Shown piece after piece: positions 15,246 to 23,241 of a stretch of 33,572 nt of DNA. The stretch comes from Paenibacillus cellulosilyticus (lineage in GTDB: Bacteria > Bacillota > Bacilli > Paenibacillales > Paenibacillaceae), in contig NZ_QGTQ01000007.1 of NCBI RefSeq assembly GCF_003182255.1, positions 188,158 through 221,729 on the forward strand, in the 5' to 3' direction. The position numbers and the translations under genes are program-made. The notes under the pieces were generated by a model, which did not search any database, was not told the origin of the DNA, and saw nothing but the letters and a program-made list of their open reading frames with translations. How positions within the stretch are numbered: the stretch's first letter is position 1; each line of letters opens with the position of its first letter.

Positions 15246-16178
15246 ATGGATTTGAAAACACTCAAGACCTTTCAGACGATCGTCCAGCTGGGCAGCTTTC
15301 AGGCGGCAGCCGATCAGCTCCAATATGTGCAGTCCAGCATAACGCTACATATTCAGAAGCTGGAATCGGACCTTGGCATCAAGCTGCTGGAGCGCAGCAA
15401 GAAGGTGAAGGTAACGGAGGCCGGCCGGCTGCTCTACGAACGGGCTTCGGTTATATTGAAAGACTTTGATCTGCTCCAAGCAACGATGAATGAGTGGTCG
15501 CAAGGAGATGCGGGCGTTGTAAGGCTTGGCGTAATGGAGCCGACTGCGAGCCTGCGCCTCCCGCCGATCTTGGCAGCGTTCCGTGCGCAGCATCCGAAGG
15601 TGCAGTTGAAGCTTCAGATTAGCAGCACCTTCATGCTGAATCAGATGCTTCAGGAGGATAAGATCGAGTTCGTTATTTGTACAACGCCGGAGACGGGTGA
15701 AGGGATGGCGTTCGAGCCGTTATTCACGGAGGAGCTTGTATTGCTCCTGCCGGAGGGGAGCGAGCTCGCTTCGAAGGAAACGATCTATTTGCAAGACTTA
15801 CAGGATCAGCATTTGCTGCTGACGACGTCGCTGTGCCCTTTTCGCAAAAGCTTGGAAAACCGTCTGCTGGAATGCAGCGTGACACCGCAGTATGGGACGG
15901 AGATCAGCATGATGCCTGCGCTTCAGTTCTACGTGCAGTCGAATCTGGGCATGGCGGTTGTACCGCATATCAGCGTGACGCCGCCGCCTGCGGGTACGGT
16001 CGTAAAGCGAATCGTCGATCTGCATGCGGGTCTTGTAACGGGCATTTTGCGCAAAATCGACGGACCGCCGCTTGGCGTTGCCGGTACGAAGCTGATTGAA
16101 GCGATTCGTCAAGGGTTGAAGCGTGAGCCTGTGAGGAGTTCGCTCGGAAAGGAGGCTGCCGATGTCGGCCATTCATAA
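15246..16178 (+). CDS. LysR-family transcriptional regulator of the organosulfur cluster
   Basis: This 310-residue LysR-type regulator has an N-terminal winged helix-turn-helix (about 1-60: FQTIVQLGSFQAAADQL, then SSITLHIQKLESDLGIKLLER). It also has a periplasmic-binding-like effector domain starting at about 90 (VVRLGVMEPTAS). LysR proteins sense a pathway metabolite and activate neighbouring genes; sulfur examples are CysL, Cbl and YtlI. The ATG at 15246 is preferred over 15237, because GGGGCGG at 15230-15236 is 9 bases from 15246 but runs straight into 15237. Its 3' end overlaps the next gene by 17 bases, so the regulator is made together with the pathway enzymes. The effector is unknown. 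Confidence 0.9.
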   Translation: MDLKTLKTFQTIVQLGSFQAAADQLQYVQSSITLHIQKLESDLGIKLLERSKKVKVTEAGRLLYERASVILKDFDLLQATMNEWSQGDAGVVRLGVMEPTASLRLPPILAAFRAQHPKVQLKLQISSTFMLNQMLQEDKIEFVICTTPETGEGMAFEPLFTEELVLLLPEGSELASKETIYLQDLQDQHLLLTTSLCPFRKSLENRLLECSVTPQYGTEISMMPALQFYVQSNLGMAVVPHISVTPPPAGTVVKRIVDLHAGLVTGILRKIDGPPLGVAGTKLIEAIRQGLKREPVRSSLGKEAADVGHS

Positions 16179-17031
16179 GGAGTTGAAGGAAGTGACTGCG
16201 CTCATCCGCAGTGGAGATAAAGTGGCGATTAGTGGCAGTCTGGAGATGGCGCCGATGGCGCTCGTTCGCGAGGTCATTCGAGCAGGCGTGAAGGGACTGC
16301 ATCTCGTATGCAGCGGATCCGTCGGACTCAATGCTGATCTGCTCGTCGGAAGCGGAGCAGTGGAGACGATCGAGCTGTCCCACGTGATGCTCGGGGAATC
16401 GGGGCTGGCACCGCGGTTTAGACGATTAGCAGAGCAGGGAGCGCTGCGGATTCTCGATCATACGTGCCCTGGAATGGCTTCCGCTTTCACCGCAGGGGCG
16501 ATGGGCATTCCGTTCATCCCGGTGCAGGGCATGCTCGGAACGGATTATTTGCGGGTAAGGGAAGACTTTAAGCTGATTGCTGACCCCTATGAGCCGGAGC
16601 AGCAGACCGTAGTTGTACCAGCGATTACACCGGATGTGACCCTATTCCATGCCTTCCAGGCCGATAAGGCGGGCAATGTGATCGCGAGCCGCTATCAGAA
16701 CATTATGCAGATGGTGCAGGCGTCACAGATTAGTATAGCGACGGTTGAAGAAGTAGTAGAGGTGGGCGAGCTGGACGAGAGCAAAGGGGTGAAGATCCCA
16801 GCAGCTTTTCTTACAGCTGCAGTACACGCACCGTATGCTGCTCATCCGTCTTCCAGTCCAGGTTATTATGGCGTGGATCGGCCGGTCTTCAAGTATTATG
16901 CAACGCAAGCCAAGACACCGGATGGCTTCGAGCAATATGTGTTCCAGCACGTGCTGTCGTATGAGAACCATCAAGAATACGTGAAGCATCATGTGGCAGA
17001 GAAGGAGCGTGCAGTATGGGGAATCGCTTAA
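16162..17031 (+). CDS. Family I CoA-transferase-like alpha subunit (GctA/IpdA type)
   Basis: The 289-residue protein shows the family I alpha-subunit layout: DKVAISGSLEMAPMALVREV near the N-terminus, then GSVGLNADLLVGSGAVE, and FTAGAMGIPFIPVQGMLGTDYL in the middle. In this family alpha and beta subunits form the active site together and move CoA between acids. A subgroup (IpdAB of mycobacterial sterol breakdown) instead hydrolyses a ring. The expected glycine-rich GGFG-type loop is replaced by SGSLEMAP, so it is a divergent member. GGAAAGGAGG at 16145-16154 lies inside the end of the LysR gene. The stop overlaps the beta-subunit gene by 16 bases. The substrate is unknown; an acid produced from an organosulfur compound is likely from context. 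Confidence 0.83.
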   Translation: MSAIHKELKEVTALIRSGDKVAISGSLEMAPMALVREVIRAGVKGLHLVCSGSVGLNADLLVGSGAVETIELSHVMLGESGLAPRFRRLAEQGALRILDHTCPGMASAFTAGAMGIPFIPVQGMLGTDYLRVREDFKLIADPYEPEQQTVVVPAITPDVTLFHAFQADKAGNVIASRYQNIMQMVQASQISIATVEEVVEVGELDESKGVKIPAAFLTAAVHAPYAAHPSSSPGYYGVDRPVFKYYATQAKTPDGFEQYVFQHVLSYENHQEYVKHHVAEKERAVWGIA

Positions 17032-17744
17032 CGAGTGCAGAACGGCTTATCTGTTCACTAGCGCAGCAGATCGGCAATGGTGAGAAGGTTGTGGTTGGCA
17101 ATAACTCTCCGATTCCAGCTGCGGCTGCCCTGCTTGCGAAGCATGCGCATGCACCGGAGGCTAGTGCTTACATATTAGGTTCCGCAGTGGATTGGCCGTT
17201 TACGGATATGCAGCAGTTTTTCAATTTCGTGCAGCGCGGAGATGCGGATGTATTCTTCTTAAGCGGTGCGCAGATCGATGCGTACGGCAATATCAATCTG
17301 CATGTGATTGGTGATTACACAGCTCCTAAGGTTCGCATGCCCGGCGGTGCGGGAGCGGCCATGTTCTACTACCGCTGTAAGCGAGTGTACTTGTTCAAGG
17401 CTGATCATGAGCCGAAGGGATTCCCGGAACGGCTGGATTTCGTGACGAGCAGCGCATCGTCTGCGCACCGAACGAACCCATCACTCGGCAGGCTTGAGGC
17501 GGTCTATACGCCGATCGCCGTGCTGCGGCCTGACGGACGGGATGGCCGATTGCAGCTCGTGCAGACGGCGCCTGATGTGACGCCGGAGGAGGTAGCGGAG
17601 CGAACGGGCTTCTGGCTCGGCAATGCGTCCGTCATTGAGACGGCGGCGGAACCGGAGCCGGAGCTGGTGCAATTGCTGCGGACGGAAGTGAAGCGGGAGC
17701 TGCTGTCTATTTATCCTGAATTTGCGGTAGCTGAGCTGCAATAA
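17016..17744 (+). CDS. Family I CoA-transferase-like beta subunit lacking the expected catalytic Glu
   Basis: The 242-residue beta subunit is recognised by VVVGNNSPIPAAAALLAKHAHAP and by FLSGAQIDAYGNINLHVIGDY, followed by the PGGAGAAMF glycine motif. In true family I transferases the beta subunit carries the nucleophilic Glu in an E-S/A-G segment near residue 54. Here the corresponding segment reads YILGSAVDW, with Gly55 in that place. The alignment is from memory, but the loss looks clear. IpdB also lacks this Glu, and IpdAB is a hydrolase, so the pair may be a CoA-ester-linked hydrolase or lyase rather than a transferase. The gene overlaps the alpha subunit gene by 16 bases. No clear terminator follows. 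Confidence 0.82.
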   Translation: MGNRLTSAERLICSLAQQIGNGEKVVVGNNSPIPAAAALLAKHAHAPEASAYILGSAVDWPFTDMQQFFNFVQRGDADVFFLSGAQIDAYGNINLHVIGDYTAPKVRMPGGAGAAMFYYRCKRVYLFKADHEPKGFPERLDFVTSSASSAHRTNPSLGRLEAVYTPIAVLRPDGRDGRLQLVQTAPDVTPEEVAERTGFWLGNASVIETAAEPEPELVQLLRTEVKRELLSIYPEFAVAELQ

Positions 17745-17756
17745 ACGTGCGAGGAA

Positions 17757-17773
17757 GTTCATTTTTTCTGAAC
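17757..17773. promoter_or_regulatory. Small inverted repeat upstream of the dioxygenase promoter
   Basis: GTTCA (17757-17761) and TGAAC (17769-17773) flank a T-rich centre, just upstream of the candidate -35 box at 17794. It could be a LysR or other operator, or chance. Confidence 0.3.
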
Positions 17774-17793
17774 AGATGGTTCGGTTATTTCAA

Positions 17794-17823
17794 TTGTACG
17801 AATGGCAAATTCCGCACTAAAAT
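17794..17823 (+). promoter_or_regulatory. Candidate sigma-A promoter of the thiol dioxygenase operon
   Basis: TTGTAC (17794-17799) and TAAAAT (17818-17823) are separated by 18 bases and lie about 50 bases before the dioxygenase start. This lies in the only sizeable gap (127 bases) between the CoA-transferase genes and the dioxygenase gene. Confidence 0.5.
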
Positions 17824-17871
17824 AGGGGTAATCAGGTATGAATTATATGGTTTAGGACGGAGGAGATTACA

Positions 17872-18486
17872 ATGACCCAGTTGACGGTTCAAGATACATT
17901 CGCGCAGTTCGAGCAGCAGGTTCGTGATGTACTTGCACAGCAAGGAACGCTGCGGGAGACGATCGATGGTGTGCGCCCGTACTTTCAGGAGCTGCTGAAG
18001 GATGAACGACTCGTACCGGCGGAGTATCGTCAGCCGCTGCCGGACAAATACGCACAGTATTTGCTGTATAGGCCAGAGGATGATGCGTTCTCGATCGTTG
18101 CATTCGTATGGGGAGCCGGTCAGACGGCGCCGATTCATGATCATCTGACTTGGGGCCTTGTCGGTATCTATGAAGGGCAAATTGAGGAGACGCGCTATCG
18201 CAGGCTGAAACAGGCAGATGCGAGCGGCAATGACTTCCTTGAGGAAGTGAACAAGGTTCAGCCGTCGAAGGGTGAGATCTCCTTCGTATATCCGCCGGAC
18301 CACGACATTCATGGTGTGTCGAATCCATTCGCGGCGCCAGCTATAACGGTTCATATCTATGGTACGGATATCGGCAAGCAGGAGCGGTTTCTCTACGATC
18401 CGGAGTCGAGCAGCACGCGCCAAATAGTGACGAAGCATCGCAATGAACAGCCATTGTACGCCACGAGAGAGGAACAGGCAGAATGA
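17872..18486 (+). CDS. Gln-type thiol dioxygenase, 3-mercaptopropionate dioxygenase-like (cysteine dioxygenase family)
   Basis: This 204-residue cupin carries the three-His iron site: His89 and His91 in PIHDHLTWG and His147 in DIHGVSNP. The second-shell triad appears as Thr159-His161-Tyr163 (TVHIYG), where cysteine dioxygenase usually has Ser-His-Tyr. At the substrate-carboxylate position it has Gln62 (KYAQYLLY), not the Arg of mammalian cysteine dioxygenase. Gln-type bacterial homologues are known as 3-mercaptopropionate dioxygenases, and the FVWGAGQTAPIHDH and HIYGTDIG segments resemble the Pseudomonas enzyme. The expected reaction is thiol plus O2 to sulfinate, for example 3-mercaptopropionate to 3-sulfinopropionate. 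GGAGGAG at 17858-17864 sets the start. The stop overlaps the CoA-transferase start (ATGA), tying sulfinate formation to CoA activation. Cysteine as substrate is less likely but possible. Confidence 0.85.
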   Translation: MTQLTVQDTFAQFEQQVRDVLAQQGTLRETIDGVRPYFQELLKDERLVPAEYRQPLPDKYAQYLLYRPEDDAFSIVAFVWGAGQTAPIHDHLTWGLVGIYEGQIEETRYRRLKQADASGNDFLEEVNKVQPSKGEISFVYPPDHDIHGVSNPFAAPAITVHIYGTDIGKQERFLYDPESSSTRQIVTKHRNEQPLYATREEQAE

Positions 18487-19670
18487 CAGGAATACAGACA
18501 ACAGGACCACTCGCAGGACTCAAAGTTATTGAATTCGGACAAATTGCCGCAGGACCGTTCACCGGTTCGCTGCTGGCGGATCTCGGAGCGGATATCGTAA
18601 AGGTGGAGCGTCCGGACAGCGGCGATGGCATGCGTCAGTGGCCGCCGTTCTTCAGCGGAGAAGAGGGAGAAGCGTACAGCTCGAACTTCGCCTCGCTGAA
18701 TCGGAACAAGCGAAGCATTGCGATCGATTTCAAATCGCCGGAGCAGCTGGAGCGGCTGAAGGAGCTGTGCAGCGCTGCGGACGTCATCATCGAGAACTAC
18801 CGTCCGGGCGTGCTTCGCAAGTTCGGCCTTGGCTATGAAGCGTTGGCGGCAGTCAATCCCAAGCTTGTGTATTGCTCAATCTCGGGCTACGGGCAGGAAG
18901 GCCCTTATGCGCAGCGAGGCGCATTCGATGTTACGATTCAAGCCATTAGCGGCTTGATGAGCGTGACAGGTGAGGAAGAAGGAGAGGCGGTCAAATGCGG
19001 CGTGCCTGTCGCGGACTTCACCGCCGGACTGTACGCAGCTTACAGCATTACAGCCGCTACCCTTAAGGCACGGGAGACGGGCGAAGGGTCGTATATCGAT
19101 TGCTCGATGCTCGGAAGCGTGCTCGGTATATCGGCCTTGCAGACGAGCGAGTACTACGGCAATCTGACGGCGCCGAAGCGGCTTGGCACCGCGCATCCGC
19201 GGAACGCGCCGTATCAAGGCTTTCGCGGCAGCGATAAGCCGTTCGTCATCGCAGCCGGCAACGATAAGCTGTGGCAGGAGGTTGCTGAAGCTGTTGGGCA
19301 GCCGGAGCTGGCGCAGGATCCGCGATTCGTGACGCAGACGCTGCGCGCACGCAATCAGAAGGAGCTGGTGAAGCTGCTGCAGCCTAGCTTCGAGCAGCAG
19401 CCAGCCGCTTACTGGCTGGCAGAGTTCGAACGCAGAGGCGTGCCGTTCGCGCCGATTAATACGTACGAAGATATTTTGAACGACCCGGGTGTAGAAGCAA
19501 TGGGGCTCATTGAAGAACTGCCGCTGCCTAACGGCGCGGTAACGAAGACGGTGGCGTTCCCGGTCAAGATGTCGGGTGTGCAGTTCGCCATCCGCAGCCT
19601 GCCGCCACGTAAGGGCGAGCATACCGAAGAAGTATTCGCCGAATGGCTGTCACCGGCCGTTCGTTCCTAA
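18483..19670 (+). CDS. Family III (CaiB/BaiF) CoA-transferase, candidate sulfinate-acid activator
   Basis: The 395-residue protein has the family III start GLKVIEFGQIAAGPF, the motif LADLGADIVKVERPDSGD, the ENYRPGVLRKFGLGYEAL segment and the nucleophilic Asp149 in RGAFDVTIQA, the equivalent of Asp169 of formyl-CoA transferase. These enzymes move CoA from a donor such as succinyl-CoA to a carboxylic acid through an aspartyl-CoA anhydride. Act of Variovorax/Advenella, a member of this family, makes 3-sulfinopropionyl-CoA. Translational coupling to the Gln-type thiol dioxygenase makes the sulfinate product the obvious candidate substrate, although this is inference. No acyl-CoA-dehydrogenase-like desulfinase, the next step in that pathway, is in the window. 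Confidence 0.9.
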   Translation: MTGIQTTGPLAGLKVIEFGQIAAGPFTGSLLADLGADIVKVERPDSGDGMRQWPPFFSGEEGEAYSSNFASLNRNKRSIAIDFKSPEQLERLKELCSAADVIIENYRPGVLRKFGLGYEALAAVNPKLVYCSISGYGQEGPYAQRGAFDVTIQAISGLMSVTGEEEGEAVKCGVPVADFTAGLYAAYSITAATLKARETGEGSYIDCSMLGSVLGISALQTSEYYGNLTAPKRLGTAHPRNAPYQGFRGSDKPFVIAAGNDKLWQEVAEAVGQPELAQDPRFVTQTLRARNQKELVKLLQPSFEQQPAAYWLAEFERRGVPFAPINTYEDILNDPGVEAMGLIEELPLPNGAVTKTVAFPVKMSGVQFAIRSLPPRKGEHTEEVFAEWLSPAVRS

Positions 19671-19705
19671 TAATTAACCTCATAAGAAGAAGGAGCGTTA
19701 TCGAG

Positions 19706-19960
19706 ATGTCGAACCAAGTGAAGCTTGTGCTATGGAGCCGTGAGGGCTGCAATGCTTGCCAGGAAACGAAAGCTTATTTTCAAAGCAAAGGCTATGAATA
19801 TGACAACATCGATGTGACGGGCAAGGATCATCTGCGCGACATTCTCGAAGTGAAGTACGGCATTCGTCATGTGCCCGTTGTGGAAATCGGTAACGGTGAA
19901 GTATATGAAGCGGTAACGGACGGCGATTTGAACCGAGTCGACGCGCTGCTGCTGGCTTAA
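19706..19960 (+). CDS. Glutaredoxin-like thiol-disulfide protein (NrdH/CmoI-like)
   Basis: This 84-residue single-domain glutaredoxin has a CNAC active site ([16 protein letters not shown]), the cis-proline motif HVPVVEIG and the C-terminal glycine/aspartate segment VTDGDLNRV. It could reduce mixed disulfides of the imported substrate or support a dioxygenase or monooxygenase. In Bacillus subtilis a small redoxin (YtnI/CmoI) lies just before the YtnJ/CmoJ monooxygenase gene, and the same order is seen here. The ATG at 19706 is chosen because AAGGAG lies at 19690-19695; an upstream in-frame start at 19643 falls inside the CoA-transferase gene. It is the third gene of the dioxygenase operon. 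Confidence 0.88.
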   Translation: MSNQVKLVLWSREGCNACQETKAYFQSKGYEYDNIDVTGKDHLRDILEVKYGIRHVPVVEIGNGEVYEAVTDGDLNRVDALLLA

Positions 19961-20133
19961 ATGCGAGTTCAAAAGCGGGGAATACAAGGCGAAAGCAACG
20001 GTTGATTTTTTATAACAAGTTGGTGTGGAAGGGCTGTTTCGAGAGGTCATGTTTTATTGGCTGCTGGGACAGTCTTCTTCCGTTACTCGTCAGGGCTAGT
20101 CAAATAGAGATTCGGATAGGGAGGAAATCGAAA

Positions 20134-21462
20134 ATGGCGGCAAATCGGAAATTGAAATTAGGCGCGATGATTCATGGTGTAGGCGGAGGCTGGGAGGATT
20201 GGCGGCACCCGGATGCGCTGACCGATGCAAGTGTTAACCTCGGCTTCTATAAGCAGCAGGCTCAAATTGCGGAAGCGGGCAAGCTCGACTTCGCGTTCAT
20301 CGCAGACAGCTTATTCATTCACGCGAACTCCAGCCCGCATTATCTCAATCGCTTCGAGCCATTCACCATTTTGTCGGCGCTGGCTGCTGTGACATCCCAT
20401 ATCGGGCTCGTTGCAACGGCAACCGTCAGCTACAATGAACCATTCACGCTGGCGAGACAATTGGCGTCACTTGATCAAATTAGCGGCGGCCGGGCAGGCT
20501 GGAATGTCGTCACATCCTGGCTGTCAGGCACAGCCGATAACTACTCGCGGGAATCTCACCCCGACCATGCCACCCGCTATCGGCTCGCACAGGAGCACAT
20601 CGACGTTGTCAAAGGACTGTGGGATTCGTGGGAGGATGATGCATTCACCCGGAACAAAGAAACAGGTCAATTCTTCGATCCGAGCAAGCTGCATGAGCTG
20701 AACCATAAAGGCGAGTTCTTCTCGGTGAAAGGACCGCTGAACATCGCTCGTTCCAAGCAAGGGCAGCCGGTTATTTTCCAAGCAGGCAACTCGGAGGATG
20801 GACGTAATTATGCGGCCCGCAATGCAGAAGCGATCTTTACTGGCTTCAGCTCGTTCGAGGAAGCGCGTTTGTTCTACCAAGACATCAAGCGGCGGGCAGT
20901 CCAGTTCGGCCGTTCAGTCGATCAAATATCGGTTCTTCCGGGCATCGGTCCAATCGTTGGACGTACACAGGAAGAAGCCGATCGCAAATATAAGCAAAAG
21001 GCGGATCTCGTCAGCATCGAGAAAGCAATCGTCGCACTTGGCCGTCCATTCGATGATTATGATTTCTCGCAGCATGACCTTGACGCTCCATTCCCGGATC
21101 TCGGCGAGCTTGGTGTGAACAGCCAGCAGGGCGGATCGGAACGGATCAAGCAGCTGGCGCGGGAAGAGAATCTGACACTTCGCGAAGTGGCGCTTCGTCT
21201 GGCAACGCCCAAAGGGCTGTTCGTCGGCACGCCGGAGCTTGTTGCGGATCGCATCCAAGAAGCATTCGAGACGGAAGCATCTGATGGCTTTATTATCTCC
21301 GAGGCCGTACCTGGCGGGCTGAAAGAATTCACGGAGCTGGTTGTACCGATTCTGCAAGAGCGCGGTCTGTTCCGCACCGAGTACGAGCATGATACGCTTC
21401 GCGGTAACTTGGGGCTGCAGTTCCCGATCAACCGCTACAGCAAGCAACGCGTAACGAACTGA
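20134..21462 (+). CDS. NtaA/DmoA/CmoJ-family FMN-dependent monooxygenase
   Basis: This 442-residue luciferase-like monooxygenase belongs to the NtaA/SnaA/DmoA group. Recognised segments are [44 protein letters not shown] (written here in parts: [26 protein letters not shown]), [20 protein letters not shown] and the C-terminal [15 protein letters not shown]. Family members oxidise nitrilotriacetate, dimethyl sulfide or S-alkylcysteines; B. subtilis YtnJ (CmoJ) cleaves N-acetyl-S-alkylcysteines. Position after a glutaredoxin gene supports a CmoJ-like role in opening a C-S bond. The ATG at 20134 is used, with GGGAGG at 20119-20124. The in-frame extension back to 20002 has no homology to the family. 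FMNH2 must be supplied from elsewhere. Confidence 0.88.
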   Translation: MAANRKLKLGAMIHGVGGGWEDWRHPDALTDASVNLGFYKQQAQIAEAGKLDFAFIADSLFIHANSSPHYLNRFEPFTILSALAAVTSHIGLVATATVSYNEPFTLARQLASLDQISGGRAGWNVVTSWLSGTADNYSRESHPDHATRYRLAQEHIDVVKGLWDSWEDDAFTRNKETGQFFDPSKLHELNHKGEFFSVKGPLNIARSKQGQPVIFQAGNSEDGRNYAARNAEAIFTGFSSFEEARLFYQDIKRRAVQFGRSVDQISVLPGIGPIVGRTQEEADRKYKQKADLVSIEKAIVALGRPFDDYDFSQHDLDAPFPDLGELGVNSQQGGSERIKQLAREENLTLREVALRLATPKGLFVGTPELVADRIQEAFETEASDGFIISEAVPGGLKEFTELVVPILQERGLFRTEYEHDTLRGNLGLQFPINRYSKQRVTN

Positions 21463-21558
21463 TTACGGAGCCGATGCAAGCCGATTTTTATTGTCTTAAT
21501 ACCAAGTAAACCTATGTATATTAAATAATTTCCTGACATGGAAAGGCAGGTTCACCTT

Positions 21559-23214
21559 ATGAAGTTATCTAAGCGCTCTTATCAATCTGTAATTCTCATT
21601 CTAATTGCCATCATGTTGGTGCTGGCAGGCTGCGGCAATTCCTCAAGCTCCTCCGGCTCCAGCGCGGATACGAACAGTGCGGATGCGGGTACGCCAACAG
21701 CAGGCGGCGAGCTCGTCTGGGCATTGGCGGGCGTCGTCACGAACGACATTCTTGATGCGCACCGTACCGGCTTCGCGCCATCGACGCGCGTTATGCGCTC
21801 GATCTATGACAGCCTCGTCGTCGAGCTGCCGGATCATACCTTCGGTCCATGGCTGGCAGAGTCGTGGTCGCTGTCAGACGACAAGAAGAGCTACACGTTC
21901 AAGCTTCGCCAGGACGTGAAGTTCCATGATGGCACGCCGTTCAACGCGGAAGCGGTGAAGTTCAACTTCGACCGCGCTGTTGATCCTGCAACACAATCCT
22001 ATCTGGGCAAAAATGCGCTTGGCCCTTACGTATCGACGGACGTCATCGACGAGTATACGGTCAAAGTCAACTTCTCATCGACGTTTGCTCCGTTCCTGAG
22101 CAACGTGGCGAAGGTCGACCTTGGCATCGTATCGCCGGCCGCGGTCAAGAAATACGGCGAGACCTTCCCGCAGAATCCAGTTGGTACCGGCCCATTCAAG
22201 CTGGGCAAGGTCGTACCAGGCACAGAGCTTGATCTCGTTCGCAATGAAGATTACAACTGGGCACCTTCGGGCTCGAAGCACCAAGGTCCAGCATATCTGG
22301 AGAAGCTGACGATCAAATACGTTGCGGAAGATGCAACAAGACTAAGCGTACTGCAGAGCGGCCAAGCGGATGTAGCGGACATTATTCCGCCGCAGAACCT
22401 GCTGGCGCTGCGTGCGGACTCGGGCTTCAACGTGCAAGAGACAGAGCTGCTGCAGCATAACTATTCTTACTACTTCAATCAGAACAAAGAGCCTTGGAAC
22501 GACATTAACGTCCGCAAAGCGGTTCGTGCCGCTATCGATCTGGATTCCGCTATCAAGACGGTCTACCTCGGTACAGCGAAGCAAGCATGGTCGCCGCTCA
22601 GCCCGCATTCTCTCTATTACACATCCACGGTGGAGAATACGTGGAAGTATGATCCGGACTTCGCGAACAAGACGCTCGACGAGCTTGGCTGGGTGAAAGG
22701 CGATGACGGCATTCGCGTGAAGGATGGCAAGCGCCTGTCGATGGAATTTCTCGATGCACAAGGCAATCGCGAGAAACGTCTGGATCTGCTCGCGGTCGTC
22801 ACGCAGCAGCTCAAGCAGGTTGGCATCGAGCTGAAGCTGTTGACGCTGCCGGCAGGCACGGTGTCCGAGCGTTCGCTCAAGGGCGAGTATGATTTTGCGG
22901 GAAGCAGCCAGTTCTACGGCGACCCGAGTATTTTGCGTCAAATGTATTCGACGAAAGGACCATCCGGTGTGAACAACGTCGCGAGAACGTCTGACCCTGC
23001 ACTTGAAGATCTGCTGGAGCAGGCGAACGCGGAGCTGGATTCGAGCAAACGCCAAGAGCTGTATAAGAAGATTCAAGAGTACATCATCGAGAATGTGTAT
23101 TCGATCCCGACGTATGTTCTCGACTATACAGTCGCTTCCTCGAAGAAGGTTCACGATATTACGTTTGATTCCCCGGCATGGCCTGTATTCTATGATGCTT
23201 GGATCAAGCAATAA
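21559..23214 (+). CDS. Family 5 substrate-binding lipoprotein of a peptide/glutathione-type ABC importer
   Basis: The 551-residue lipoprotein has a hydrophobic leader and lipobox LAGC, then a Ser/Gly-rich linker. The SBP_bac_5 fold follows: TRVMRSIYDSLV, FKLRQDVKFHDGTPFNAEAVKFNFDR, and NPVGTGPFKLGKV in the middle. Relatives include DppA, OppA and GsiB and bind peptides, glutathione, nickel or opines. The ATG at 21559 is chosen because GGAAAGGCAGG at 21540-21550 precedes it by 8 bases; the in-frame ATG at 21538 overlaps that site. The ligand cannot be read from sequence. The sulfur enzymes upstream and the GsiA-like fused ATPase downstream make a glutathione-like or S-conjugated peptide ligand plausible. 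Confidence 0.9.
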   Translation: MKLSKRSYQSVILILIAIMLVLAGCGNSSSSSGSSADTNSADAGTPTAGGELVWALAGVVTNDILDAHRTGFAPSTRVMRSIYDSLVVELPDHTFGPWLAESWSLSDDKKSYTFKLRQDVKFHDGTPFNAEAVKFNFDRAVDPATQSYLGKNALGPYVSTDVIDEYTVKVNFSSTFAPFLSNVAKVDLGIVSPAAVKKYGETFPQNPVGTGPFKLGKVVPGTELDLVRNEDYNWAPSGSKHQGPAYLEKLTIKYVAEDATRLSVLQSGQADVADIIPPQNLLALRADSGFNVQETELLQHNYSYYFNQNKEPWNDINVRKAVRAAIDLDSAIKTVYLGTAKQAWSPLSPHSLYYTSTVENTWKYDPDFANKTLDELGWVKGDDGIRVKDGKRLSMEFLDAQGNREKRLDLLAVVTQQLKQVGIELKLLTLPAGTVSERSLKGEYDFAGSSQFYGDPSILRQMYSTKGPSGVNNVARTSDPALEDLLEQANAELDSSKRQELYKKIQEYIIENVYSIPTYVLDYTVASSKKVHDITFDSPAWPVFYDAWIKQ

Positions 23215-23241
23215 CCAGGCAGCGGAAAGGAAGCGTTCCTC

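Noticed and set aside
20002-20133. Longer N-terminus for the CmoJ-family monooxygenase
   Set aside because: The extra 44 residues have no family similarity, and a strong GGGAGG site precedes the ATG at 20134.
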